NCBI GenBank assembly: GCA_902791965.1
Contig: CADAXZ010000008.1
Span: forward strand, 1 to 33,747
DNA length: 33,747 bases
Origin: Candidatus Proelusimicrobium bovinum
GTDB taxonomy: Bacteria; Elusimicrobiota; Elusimicrobia; Elusimicrobiales; Elusimicrobiaceae
Direction: 5' to 3'
Shown: positions 24,141-32,583 of the stretch, in pieces
Layout of the letters: each line of letters opens with the position of its first letter
Numbering within the stretch: the first letter of the stretch is position 1
Notes under the pieces: model-generated
What the model was told of the DNA's origin: nothing
What the model saw: the letters and a program-made list of their open reading frames with translations, nothing else
The model's database searches: none
Program-made: the position numbers and the translations under genes

Positions 24141-25555
24141 TAGTAAGGCGTGAGCAGTTTAAAAGCATTAAATAAAATTCTTTCATAAAAAGAGTATTTA
24201 GGTATTGCTTGTTTTATACTTAAAGCCTTTTTGCCGTTTATTATTTTTTCTATTTGTTCTGCGGCAGATAAATCTGTAATTTCCAATATGGCTTCAAAGT
24301 TTAATTTTAAACTCCTTTCATCCCAATTAGCAGAACCTATTGCAGCCCAAAGCCCGTCAACACAAAAAAGTTTACTATGGTCAAATGGCGGCTTTTGGAG
24401 ATAAATTTTTACACCGCTTTTTATTAAGCGGGTAAAATTAGCCCTCATAGCAAAATCCATACCTAAAATATTGCTCTTTTGCGGTAAAATAATTTCCGTA
24501 TCAATACCGCGCATAGCGGCAATTTGCAAGGCAGTAAGTATATCTTCGTCAGGCAGGAAATAAGGCGTAAGTATTTTTATGTTTTTTGCAGCACAGGTTA
24601 TTGCACCTAAAAAGATACTTTTTACTTTGCCGTAGTCGCTGTCAGGGCCGTCTGGTATGGCGCGGCAAAAAACTTGTTTGGAAGGCTGCGCCGTATTTAT
24701 TGCAAATTCTTCGGTTTTAAAACTTTTGCCGCCTGTAAAAATCCAGTCTTCCAAAAACATTCTTGCCAGTTGGTTTATTACCGGCCCTTCAATTTTAAAA
24801 GTGGTATCTTGTACTGGGGCTTTGGGATTGGTTTTAAGTAAATTTTCTGCGGCAATATTCATCCCGCCGAAAAACGCTGTATGCCCGTCAATAATCATAA
24901 TTTTGCGGTGGCTTCTTAAATTTACAAACGGCAAATAGGCAGGTTTTTTAGAAGGCAAAAAGACACGCAAGTCTATATCACTTAACTTTTGTGCCGCTTT
25001 TTTTATGTTCGGGCTGCTGTAATTAAGGCCTACCCCGTCAACCAAAATGCGCACTTTAGCCCCGTTTTTTACTGCGCTTTGGCAAGCATCCAAAATACTT
25101 TTTCCGGCAGTATCATTATTAAAAATATAACTTTGTATAAGCACTTGTTTTTTTGCGTTTTTTATTGCTTGTGCCATTTGCGGGTAGGCTTCATCTCCGT
25201 TGGTAAGCGGTGTTATTTTATTTGCCGGAACAAATAATTGCGGATGTACTTTATAGCCTAATTTAAGCAGTTGTAAAAAATTTTGCGGTATTTGTTCTTC
25301 AAGTTCTTGCAGGGTTTTACCGGTAAGTTGTTTAACAGTTGCTTTGGGGTTTTTTAAGGCGATAGCCTTTCTCTTAATTCTGTTTATTCCAAGCAGAATA
25401 TAAAGAACAGCACCTAATACGGGGGCAAGCCACACAAGCCCTATCCAGCCTATTGAACTTTTGACATCTTCTTTATAAAGCAGGATATGCAGTGTTATAC
25501 AAATTTGCAACAGCAGGGAAAGCCCGCCGGCTATACTTAAAGAGAATATATCCAT
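24137..25555 (-). CDS. cls: cardiolipin synthase-like phospholipase D family protein
   Basis: 472-residue membrane-associated enzyme. Two N-terminal hydrophobic segments (about 3-26 and 35-57) are followed by two PLD domains with complete HKD motifs: H216-K218-D223 (HRKIMIID) and H393-K395-D400 (HSKLFCVD), each followed by the usual Gly-Gly/Gly-Ser and Asn. The size and layout match bacterial cardiolipin synthase, which condenses two phosphatidylglycerols. The gene has its own promoter-like sequence upstream and converges with the glycosyltransferase, their stop codons overlapping, with no terminator between them. Confidence 0.92.
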   Translation of the reverse strand: MDIFSLSIAGGLSLLLQICITLHILLYKEDVKSSIGWIGLVWLAPVLGAVLYILLGINRIKRKAIALKNPKATVKQLTGKTLQELEEQIPQNFLQLLKLGYKVHPQLFVPANKITPLTNGDEAYPQMAQAIKNAKKQVLIQSYIFNNDTAGKSILDACQSAVKNGAKVRILVDGVGLNYSSPNIKKAAQKLSDIDLRVFLPSKKPAYLPFVNLRSHRKIMIIDGHTAFFGGMNIAAENLLKTNPKAPVQDTTFKIEGPVINQLARMFLEDWIFTGGKSFKTEEFAINTAQPSKQVFCRAIPDGPDSDYGKVKSIFLGAITCAAKNIKILTPYFLPDEDILTALQIAAMRGIDTEIILPQKSNILGMDFAMRANFTRLIKSGVKIYLQKPPFDHSKLFCVDGLWAAIGSANWDERSLKLNFEAILEITDLSAAEQIEKIINGKKALSIKQAIPKYSFYERILFNAFKLLTPYY

Positions 25556-25571
25556 AAAACCCCCTGCTTTT

Positions 25572-25601
25572 ATTATAACTTAAAGGGGTTAAGTTTGTTA
25601 A
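25572..25601 (-). promoter_or_regulatory. candidate promoter of cls
   Basis: On the - strand TTAACA (25601-25596), an 18-base spacer, and a perfect TATAAT (25577-25572). It lies 17-46 bases before the cls ATG, followed by an AGGGGG ribosome-site-like run. It is the best promoter match in the window, read directly. Confidence 0.55.
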
Positions 25602-25608
25602 ATCCGGT

Positions 25609-26850
25609 TTATATTTGCGTAGTTTCCTGTAAAGACGGAATATCTTTTATGTCCTTATTTACCATTGTTGCTATGCAGGAATCAGACCATACATTAAGGG
25701 AAGTTTCCACCATATCCAGTACGGTATAAAAAGGCAGGATAATACCTAAAAGTTGTATGGGTACATTCATTGAAGAAAGCAAACTTGCCGCCAAAAAATA
25801 ACACCCCATAGGCACGCCGGCATTGCCTATTGCGGCTACCGTGGAAATAAATACCCAGGTTATAAGTGTGGGGATAGTTATCGGCATAGCATTATTTTGC
25901 ATAAGGTAAACAACCGTTATTAAAATAAAAGAAGCGCATCCGTTCATATTTATTGTGGTGCAGATAGGCAGGACAAAGCGGGAAACGGCAGGCTTAATAT
26001 TATTTTCCTGCTCGGCGCAGGCCATAGTTATAGGCAAAGTCCCCGCAGAAGATTTTGAAAAGAAAGCCACCGTCAAAGCCTTTGACATCGCTTTTGCTGT
26101 TTTAAGCGGATTCAGTCTTTTAACAATTAAAAACAGCGGTAAAATTATAAAGCCCTGTATTAAGTTAGAAGATATTATAATTGCAAAATATTTACCAAGT
26201 CCGTTTAGGGCTATGCCGGCACTAAAATCTTTTGCGCATATTGATGTAAAACCGAATATTCCCAAAGGCAGCAGGGTAATAATTATCTTTACGATAAAAA
26301 ACAAAATTGATTGTACCGCACCCAAAAAACGGATAAATACTTGTTTGTTTTCTTCTTCCCCGATATAGCGTACGGCAATACCGGTAGTTATGGCTATAAG
26401 TAAAACGCTTAAAACATTTCCTTGTACAAACGGGGTGAGCGGATTATCAGGTATAACAGTAATAAAATAATCAAGATAACTTTTTGAAGTTTCAAGTCCG
26501 GTAGCGGAAAGCGCGGCGGAAGATGCGTTTTCAGGAGTAAAAATATAATAAAGTGTTGCGGCGACAAAGGCAGCCAAAACAGTAGTGCTTAATGTGTAGG
26601 CAAGAGTTCTCTTCCATAAGTTTTTTTGTGTCTTTCCGCTGCCGAGTGTTGCTATTGTCAGGCAGATTGTAATACCTATTACCGGTACGCTTACAAACTT
26701 AAACAAGCGCACAAATACATTAGATAAAAATTCTGCGCAGGCAATACCAAACGATGTAGGATAAATTCCGTTTAAAATACCTAAAATAATTGCGGCTGCA
26801 AAAGCAAAATAATATTTTGCATTTGAAGTTTTTTTGTTTTCTTTTGTCAT
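25609..26850 (-). CDS. DAACS-family (dicarboxylate/amino acid:cation) symporter with atypical binding site
   Basis: 413-residue transporter of the GltPh/EAAT fold. HP1 is SKSSAGTLPITM (usual SSSAATLPVTM), TM7 carries NMNGC at 301-305 (usual NMDGT), and TM8 carries D379, T383, N386 and D390 matching GltPh D394, T398, N401 and D405. The arginine that binds the substrate side-chain carboxylate (R397 in GltPh) is E382 here. Asp312 of the Na3 site is Asn303, so aspartate or glutamate is an unlikely substrate; a neutral or basic amino acid is more plausible. The start is ATG 26850, four bases after the stop of the small membrane protein; a longer TTG start at 26892 overlaps that gene and is rejected. 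No clear ribosome site, so coupling is likely. Confidence 0.85.
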   Translation of the reverse strand: MTKENKKTSNAKYYFAFAAAIILGILNGIYPTSFGIACAEFLSNVFVRLFKFVSVPVIGITICLTIATLGSGKTQKNLWKRTLAYTLSTTVLAAFVAATLYYIFTPENASSAALSATGLETSKSYLDYFITVIPDNPLTPFVQGNVLSVLLIAITTGIAVRYIGEEENKQVFIRFLGAVQSILFFIVKIIITLLPLGIFGFTSICAKDFSAGIALNGLGKYFAIIISSNLIQGFIILPLFLIVKRLNPLKTAKAMSKALTVAFFSKSSAGTLPITMACAEQENNIKPAVSRFVLPICTTINMNGCASFILITVVYLMQNNAMPITIPTLITWVFISTVAAIGNAGVPMGCYFLAASLLSSMNVPIQLLGIILPFYTVLDMVETSLNVWSDSCIATMVNKDIKDIPSLQETTQI

Positions 26851-26854
26851 AATT

Positions 26855-27139
26855 TTATTTTTGAGCGGCAAGTGCGGCTTTGGCTTTATCAAATTTACGG
26901 TTGCGGCACATAAGAAACAAATCCGTAAGCACCATAAGAAAATTTAAAATATAAAGCCAAATAACAGCATCAAAACTGTAAAAAACTTTATGGGCTATTC
27001 CGCAAAGATAAGCGATTTCTATGGTAATCATAAAGGAAAAACTTTTCCCTGCGGCCGTCTTTGATTTTATAGATTTACAGATATTGAAAGGCCAAGCCAA
27101 ACCAAAGCCTATCAGCATTAAGGCCTCAAAGATACTCAT
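26855..27139 (-). CDS. small three-helix membrane protein, SemiSWEET/PQ-loop-like
   Basis: 94-residue protein with three hydrophobic helices (about 3-22, 35-52 and 57-78) and a basic tail. The motif FGLAWPFNICKSIKSKTAAGKS between helices 1 and 2 recalls the conserved proline and following loop of PQ-loop/SemiSWEET half-transporters and is shared with small uncharacterised proteins of gut bacteria. The gene is directly upstream of the DAACS symporter with a good AAGGAG ribosome site, so the two form an operon. It might be a partner of the symporter or an independent transporter; this is speculation. Being real is likely from coding character and context. Confidence 0.6.
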   Translation of the reverse strand: MSIFEALMLIGFGLAWPFNICKSIKSKTAAGKSFSFMITIEIAYLCGIAHKVFYSFDAVIWLYILNFLMVLTDLFLMCRNRKFDKAKAALAAQK

Positions 27140-27156
27140 TTTAACTCCTTAATAAT

Positions 27157-27186
27157 ATTTTACAATTTTCGCTTTATGTGTGTTAA
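27157..27186 (-). promoter_or_regulatory. candidate promoter of the small membrane protein/symporter operon
   Basis: On the - strand TTAACA (27186-27181), 18 bases, then TAAAAT (27162-27157), 18 bases before the ATG at 27139. It has the same -35 and spacing as the cls promoter. The AT-rich palindrome ACTTAAGT followed by CTTTTT at about 27186-27205 may be a weak terminator for the ankyrin gene. Confidence 0.45.
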
Positions 27187-27209
27187 GAAAAAGAATTCAC
27201 TTAAGTAAT

Positions 27210-28406
27210 TTATTTTTTATTTTGCTGTTGCCTTTCCGCATTTGCAAGCATTAAGGCGAGTTCTTGGTTTTGGATGCGTAATGCAAGCCCCAAGGCAGTA
27301 TTGCCCGATGTGTCTTTTGCTAAAACATCAGCACCGAAATTTATTAACACTTTGGCTATTTCAGATTTACCTTTTGCAATGCCGCTTTCTATTTCCGATT
27401 TGCTTACAGATAAGCATTTCATAAGAGGTGTCCTTCCGAAAATATCTTTTTGGTTTATATCCGCACCGTTAAAAATAAGTTCTTGTGCTGTTTGCCAAAA
27501 GCCTTGGCGGATTGCTTCAAGCAAAGCATTATTACCGCTGTTATTTTTTATGTTTATATCTGCTTTTGCGTCTATAAGTGCGGATAGCGCTTGCAGATTG
27601 TTTTTCTTTACTGCAAGGATAAGACAGGTGTTTCCCATAAAATCTTTTGCATTAAGTTGCGCTCCTTTTTTTATAAGTAATTTTAAAATATCATTTCTAT
27701 CGTTATTGGCCGCTAACATAAGCAGGTTTTGCCCAAAGTTGTTTTTTGTATTCGGGCTTGCCCCTTGCTCTAATAATGTTTCAACTGTTTTTATATCGCC
27801 TGTTATTACGGCATTACACAAGTTTAAATCTTTTTGTTCTGGCGGTATTTTTTGTGGGGGTTCATTTTTATATTTGATTTTGGAATTTTCAAAATGCAGA
27901 CAGTTTTGGTAAATTTCCTGCATTTTTTGTATAGTCCATTTAGGAAATTTTGCAAAATCTTCTTTTAGTTCTTCTTGTATAGCGGGGTTATCTTTTACAT
28001 TATAAAAAGGTGCTAATCTTACTTTTACATATTCTATTGCGTTTTTTAGTATTTCCGCCCCTTTTTGTGCGTTGGAAAATAAATAAATGCGGACTATTCT
28101 TTCTTCTTCATAGAGTGTATCCCAATAAGGCTCTGCTTGCGCTGGATGGCACATATAAGGCAGTTCGGTAGATACTCTGTAATACATTACATAAAACCAA
28201 AAGGCACAGAGGTCCTTTTCAAGTTTATTGTTTTCCCATAAATATATGAAAGTTTCCATCATTATACGCGGGTGCAGGGTTTCAAAAAAATCATCTTTTA
28301 CTCCGCCTTTTATTTCATCTTTAAAAAAATCATTTGCAATTTTTGTTTTTATCTGTAAAGTTGCATAATCCCCGCCCGGCTCTTGCGGAATAAAAAAAGA
28401 TTTCAT
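27210..28406 (-). CDS. ankyrin-repeat protein with uncharacterised N-terminal domain
   Basis: 398-residue soluble protein. Residues 1-185 form a mostly helical region rich in aromatic residues that I do not recognise. Residues about 193-395 contain six ankyrin repeats (for example GQNLLMLAANNDRNDILKLLIKKGA, GNTCLILAVKKNNLQALSALI, GNTALGLALRIQNQELALML). The fifth repeat carries an extra loop (about 333-347). There is no signal peptide, so it should act in the cytosol as a protein-binding module. It overlaps the MFS gene stop by four bases (ATGA), with a GGAGA ribosome site inside the preceding gene. Its partner is unknown; the methyltransferase and MFS genes of the same unit are the first guess. 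Confidence 0.85.
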   Translation of the reverse strand: MKSFFIPQEPGGDYATLQIKTKIANDFFKDEIKGGVKDDFFETLHPRIMMETFIYLWENNKLEKDLCAFWFYVMYYRVSTELPYMCHPAQAEPYWDTLYEEERIVRIYLFSNAQKGAEILKNAIEYVKVRLAPFYNVKDNPAIQEELKEDFAKFPKWTIQKMQEIYQNCLHFENSKIKYKNEPPQKIPPEQKDLNLCNAVITGDIKTVETLLEQGASPNTKNNFGQNLLMLAANNDRNDILKLLIKKGAQLNAKDFMGNTCLILAVKKNNLQALSALIDAKADINIKNNSGNNALLEAIRQGFWQTAQELIFNGADINQKDIFGRTPLMKCLSVSKSEIESGIAKGKSEIAKVLINFGADVLAKDTSGNTALGLALRIQNQELALMLANAERQQQNKK

Positions 28407-29620
28407 AAATTATCTCCGTTCTTTATAAAAATCGTTTGTTTAAGCATCTTTATATACAGTAAAGCACTTACTGCCAGACAGATTATCAGTAGCGCGCCCA
28501 TAGCCTTTAAGCCGATTATATCCAAAAAAGAACCTTCCGCCCAAGAAATCAGCATCAAAGAAGTCCACGATACCAATGTTACCAAACTGCCTATGGTGGT
28601 GCGGTCTTTTGAATTTTTAAATATTTCCGGTATGAATACCAAAAGCAGCATATTGTAAATACGGTCTGTCATAGCAAAAAGCCCTATGAAAGTAATCGCG
28701 GTCCATAAGGGCATAAAACCCCACGCAAAACAGGCAAACAGTATTATGTTGGAAAAAACCGACAGATAAAAAAGTTTTTTGCGGCCGATTTTCATCATAA
28801 CAGGTACTACAAAATTTATTACCGTTTCGCAAATGCCTATAGCCATTAAAGGGCGGGCAAGTTGCGCAGTTTGCAGATGATAATTACCGATAAACCAAAG
28901 CCCTAACATAGAATAAAAACCAAAATAGCAAAAACGGTTAATAAACATAGCGGTAAAAAATTCTTTAAGGTACGGCGTTTGCCAAGCGGTTTTATAGGTG
29001 TTAAATAAAGATGAAGGCGTAAATTTTATTTTTTCTTTATTATCTTTAGGGGCTGCAAGCAGAAAGATAAAACAAAAAACACCTGTTATAAGGCCTGCGG
29101 CGGCAAAAGCAATACGCCAACTTAAAATTGTTCCGCAGTATAAAACCAGCGGCACACCTGCCGCAACTGCCATCGGGCGCGAAGCGGTAAGCACGGTAAT
29201 CATAGGTATATAAAAGCGTTTGTCTATTGTTTCGTATGCAAGCCACCATAACACCGTACTGAAAAGCCCCGCCCCCAGCCCGAACATAAATCTTATAAAC
29301 AAAGAGATATAAAATTGCGGGACCAAAACAAAAGCAGTTATACCGCCGGCCATTAAAATAAGGCTTGCCAAAATTACGGATGATACTTTTTTGCTTTTAA
29401 TCAGTTGCGGTCCTATAAATAATCCGGATACTATACCCGCCGTGCAGGAAGATATAAGCCAAAGTGTTCTTTCCGCCCCAACGCCGAAAAATACACTTAG
29501 CCATTGCACCAGCGGGGAAATAGCGTGGTCAACTGTGCTGAAAGCGAACACCACCGTAAAGGAAGCAATAACCAAAGCCCAGCCTTGAAGCGGCGTTTGT
29601 TTGCGGGTATCTTGTGTCAT
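28403..29620 (-). CDS. MFS transporter
   Basis: 405-residue integral membrane protein with about twelve hydrophobic helices in two halves and a basic central loop (about 185-210: APKDNKEKIKF). It resembles major facilitator superfamily permeases of the general drug/metabolite type; no substrate-specific motif is recognised. The start is ATG 29620, two bases after the methyltransferase stop, with a weak ribosome site; an upstream in-frame start at 29656 lies inside the methyltransferase and is rejected. It sits between a methyltransferase and an ankyrin protein in one overlapping unit, so it might export a modified product. That is inference. Confidence 0.85.
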   Translation of the reverse strand: MTQDTRKQTPLQGWALVIASFTVVFAFSTVDHAISPLVQWLSVFFGVGAERTLWLISSCTAGIVSGLFIGPQLIKSKKVSSVILASLILMAGGITAFVLVPQFYISLFIRFMFGLGAGLFSTVLWWLAYETIDKRFYIPMITVLTASRPMAVAAGVPLVLYCGTILSWRIAFAAAGLITGVFCFIFLLAAPKDNKEKIKFTPSSLFNTYKTAWQTPYLKEFFTAMFINRFCYFGFYSMLGLWFIGNYHLQTAQLARPLMAIGICETVINFVVPVMMKIGRKKLFYLSVFSNIILFACFAWGFMPLWTAITFIGLFAMTDRIYNMLLLVFIPEIFKNSKDRTTIGSLVTLVSWTSLMLISWAEGSFLDIIGLKAMGALLIICLAVSALLYIKMLKQTIFIKNGDNL

Positions 29621-29622
29621 AG

Positions 29623-30273
29623 TTATTTTCCGGCAATTACGGTAGCCATAAAACAAGTGGCTTGTAAAATCTTTTCAATATGAAAACCCGTAAAAAGCAG
29701 ATGGTGCGTAAGTTGTGCCATATCGCAAGGCAGTTCCTTATACATTGTGGTAAAAAAGGCTTCGCGGCAGAAAGGCCATTTATCCCCGTAATATTTAGCG
29801 GCTTGTTTTTCCACAAGGGCAAGATTTTCATTTTTGCGGTGCAGGGCAAAAGCCAAAATCATATCTTCTATAATAAGTTTACCTTCGGGTTTAAGCCAAT
29901 GGTGTATTTTATCAATTAAAATGCCTTTTTCATCATTGTTTAAATGGTGTATGGCTTTGCGGATTGATACTTTTGTAAAGGTATTATTGGGAAAGTTTAC
30001 TTCCTGTAAAGTTGTTTTTATTAAATGCGCTTTTGGGAGTTTTTGCCGCGTTAAAGAAAGTTGCTCATCGGAAATATCAACCCCGCAGACACTTGCTCCT
30101 GTTTGTGCGGCAATGGATAGAAGAGTACCGTCGCCGCAGCCTAAATCAAGCACGCTGTCTTGCTCTTTAAAATCAAACAAAGCGGCATAATCTTGTATAT
30201 TGCCGCGCATATTTTTGTTATACCACTCGGGCAAATCTTTTTTACTCCAATCGGTTGTAGTTCCGTTATTCAT
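29623..30273 (-). CDS. class I SAM-dependent methyltransferase
   Basis: 216-residue methyltransferase with the Rossmann SAM-binding motif VLDLGCGDG at 41-49 and the acidic VCGVDIS at the end of the second strand. It also has a FTKVSIRKAIHHL motif and LKPEGKLIIEDM, which match the Methyltransf_11/25 small-molecule group. The target is not identifiable. It is the first gene of a three-gene - strand unit and is read divergently from the radical SAM gene across a 76-base gap. GGAG lies seven bases before the ATG. Confidence 0.88.
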   Translation of the reverse strand: MNNGTTTDWSKKDLPEWYNKNMRGNIQDYAALFDFKEQDSVLDLGCGDGTLLSIAAQTGASVCGVDISDEQLSLTRQKLPKAHLIKTTLQEVNFPNNTFTKVSIRKAIHHLNNDEKGILIDKIHHWLKPEGKLIIEDMILAFALHRKNENLALVEKQAAKYYGDKWPFCREAFFTTMYKELPCDMAQLTHHLLFTGFHIEKILQATCFMATVIAGK

Positions 30274-30349
30274 AATGTGCTCCGTTAAAACATTTTATAT
30301 AATATACTATTTTTTGCGGGTAATGCTTATATTTTTGTATCATTTATAT

Positions 30350-31327
30350 ATGAGCGATAAAATAAAAAGCAGTGATAGTTGTGATGAAGAAATATTTTTC
30401 GTGCCGGGTTGTTTGGGCACTTGCTGGTATGGTAAATATCATTATTTAGAGCCTTTTACCGGTTGCCAGCACGATTGCGTATATTGTTATGCCAAGGGCC
30501 GTAGCGATGTTATGAAAAAGGTGCAGGCTTTAGGCGGTAAATTTACAGATCCGCAAATCGGCCAAGAGCCTGAAAAAGCCCTCGCCGCGATGAAGAAGGA
30601 AATAGACTCAGACCCAAAAATTCACACGATAAAACTTTCCCGCTATACGGATATTTTCTGTAAAAAATTTGTTGATAACGGATATTCTTATGCCGTATTA
30701 AAACTGCTTTGCGAACATCCTCAAATCAAACGCATTATCATCACGACTAAAGGCATCCCTAATGAAGAAATTATGGGCCTTATTGAAAAATATCCGCAGA
30801 AGTTTTCTTACAGCGCGGCAATAAAACCTGCCGCAAAAATCTGTATGGAAACTAATGTCCCGCCCAGAGAAGAACGCATAAAATATGCCGCAAGGGCCAA
30901 AAAAGCAGGTGCTTTGGTAACTATCCATATGGACCCTCTTATTACAGGCGTAGAAGATACGGAAGAAGTACTTAGACCCTTTTTTAAACAGTTAAAGGAA
31001 GCAGGTCTTAACAGGGTTATGTTTTCTTATCTGCTTTACGATTACACTATCGCAAAAAATATTGTGGAACGCTTCGGGGAAGATTTCTTTGCCAAACTTA
31101 AAGAAAATTATCTGCATAATGACAGGCAGATTTTACCTGCCCAAAAAGAAACAACTTACCACGCTTTAAAACACGAAGTTAAACTTGAAAGCGTAAAGAG
31201 AATTTCAAACTTGCTTAAGGAATACGGTTTTGATTTCGTTGTTTGCGGGCTTAAATCTTCCGACAGCGAAGATGTACGGGATTTAAAGCAGCATTCCCAT
31301 GTGTGCGACGGTAAATTTTACGCTTAA
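30350..31327 (+). CDS. radical SAM protein, SPL (spore photoproduct lyase)-like family
   Basis: 325-residue radical SAM enzyme. The iron-sulfur motif CxxxCxxC is at C39, C43 and C46 in FTGCQHDCVYCYAKGR, the pattern of the SplB-like COG1533 family. Two extra cysteines, C21 and C25 (GCLGTC), precede it, and there are further cysteines near the C-terminus. The TIM-barrel pieces KLSRYTDIF, RIIITTKG and ALVTIHMDPLITG are visible. The family includes spore photoproduct lyase and many uncharacterised members; no sporulation is expected here. I start at ATG 30350, although no ribosome site is visible. An ATG at 30323 in the same frame would add nine hydrophobic residues. The ATP-grasp gene follows five bases later. 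Confidence 0.8.
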   Translation: MSDKIKSSDSCDEEIFFVPGCLGTCWYGKYHYLEPFTGCQHDCVYCYAKGRSDVMKKVQALGGKFTDPQIGQEPEKALAAMKKEIDSDPKIHTIKLSRYTDIFCKKFVDNGYSYAVLKLLCEHPQIKRIIITTKGIPNEEIMGLIEKYPQKFSYSAAIKPAAKICMETNVPPREERIKYAARAKKAGALVTIHMDPLITGVEDTEEVLRPFFKQLKEAGLNRVMFSYLLYDYTIAKNIVERFGEDFFAKLKENYLHNDRQILPAQKETTYHALKHEVKLESVKRISNLLKEYGFDFVVCGLKSSDSEDVRDLKQHSHVCDGKFYA

Positions 31328-31332
31328 AAACT

Positions 31333-32565
31333 ATGGCAAATAAAATCTGGGTTTTAAATCTTGATGATTTCCTTTTTAAAGATAAGGCTTTAGAGGCTTT
31401 GCAGGAACATGCCATAAAATATATACAACTCTTGAAGCCCGGGGATTACTGCGTGCTTTCGCCTTTAATAGAACCCGACGAAGATTTTGTAAATTATATG
31501 GCGCGTATTAAAAAACTTCCGTACCGCCCGTGGATTTTTAAACCTGCCGCACAGAAGAAAGAAGAACGCCTTGTAGATGCCATAATAAAAGATAAAACAT
31601 TGATAGAAAAGTTAAGCGCTCTTTGTAAGCAAGGCTATGTTATGGTACCGTTGATGTACACAAAACGCTTTGAATTTTTAAGCAAGAAATGCGGCAATAA
31701 TTTAGATAATAATTACAAAGCGGTAGAAAACGCAAACAATAAATTATTGTTTAAAGATTTATGTAAAAAATTTCATATTACTACTATTGCACCCGTGTAT
31801 AAAGCCGATAAAAACAAAATGCCGCGCATTTTAAGTACTTTAGATGCCAATGAAACTTATCTTTTGCGCCGTCCTTTTTCGGCAGGCGGATACGGCAATG
31901 TAAAAGGCAAACTTGTAGATTTAATGCCGCTGATAAAAAAATATCACAAGCAAACAGATGTCTATCTTGAACGCTATAAAGATATTTACAGAACCATAGG
32001 CACTTTGGTAATACTTAAAGACGACGGAATTTTCTTTGTGGGCATAGATTGCCAAATTATCCATAAAGAAGCGTGGGAAGGCTGCTTTTTCCCGTTTGAC
32101 CGTCTGCCTGCCAAAATTTTGGATGCAGTACGGGAAAAGACTTTAATGCTTGCAAGTTGCTACTATGGTATGGGTATACGCGGGCAGATAAATTTTGATT
32201 GGGCTATACGCCAAAAAAACGGCGAACTTAAACTGCGCGCTTTGGAATGCAACAGCCGCTATAACGGTTTCGGGTTATGTTTAAGATTGGCTTCCACCGT
32301 TTACGATATTCCGCGTAAAGAACTGCATTTTTATCTTGATACCAAAATGCGTTTTGCGCAGGATTGGACTACCAAAATGGTAATAGAAGAATTGGAAAAA
32401 ATCAATCAGGAAGTTAACCTTCCGCGCGGCGGCGTGGTGCTTACCACAGGCGTAAAAAACGGGCGGGGCGGTTTTTGTTTTATAGGAACATCCCGCAAAG
32501 ATATTGCCGATTTGCGCCGTTGTTTTAAAAATCATATCAAAGGTTTAATCAGCCGTAAGGATTAA
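31333..32565 (+). CDS. ATP-grasp ligase-like protein, PGM1-like
   Basis: 410-residue protein of the ATP-grasp fold. Residues about 1-110 form a pre-ATP-grasp domain of Rossmann type. The glycine-rich ATP loop is SAGGYGN at 183-189, preceded by LLRRPF. Metal-binding residues appear as D289 (INFDW), then E305 and N307 in ALECNSRYNG, the ATP-grasp ending. The C-terminal 60 residues (GGVVLTTGVKNGRGGFCFIGTS) resemble those of PGM1-type peptide ligases. It should join a carboxylate to an amine using ATP; substrates are unknown. It lies five bases after the radical SAM gene with no separate promoter, implying a shared function. No ribosomal precursor peptide is evident nearby. Confidence 0.72.
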   Translation: MANKIWVLNLDDFLFKDKALEALQEHAIKYIQLLKPGDYCVLSPLIEPDEDFVNYMARIKKLPYRPWIFKPAAQKKEERLVDAIIKDKTLIEKLSALCKQGYVMVPLMYTKRFEFLSKKCGNNLDNNYKAVENANNKLLFKDLCKKFHITTIAPVYKADKNKMPRILSTLDANETYLLRRPFSAGGYGNVKGKLVDLMPLIKKYHKQTDVYLERYKDIYRTIGTLVILKDDGIFFVGIDCQIIHKEAWEGCFFPFDRLPAKILDAVREKTLMLASCYYGMGIRGQINFDWAIRQKNGELKLRALECNSRYNGFGLCLRLASTVYDIPRKELHFYLDTKMRFAQDWTTKMVIEELEKINQEVNLPRGGVVLTTGVKNGRGGFCFIGTSRKDIADLRRCFKNHIKGLISRKD

Positions 32566-32583
32566 AATTTCAGTATCAAATAC

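Noticed and set aside
26851-26892. Longer symporter start (TTG)
   Set aside because: It overlaps the upstream small membrane protein gene, and ATG 26850 lies just after that gene's stop.
27274-27912. 212-residue + strand reading frame
   Set aside because: It is antisense to the ankyrin repeats; repeat codon patterns leave the opposite strand open.
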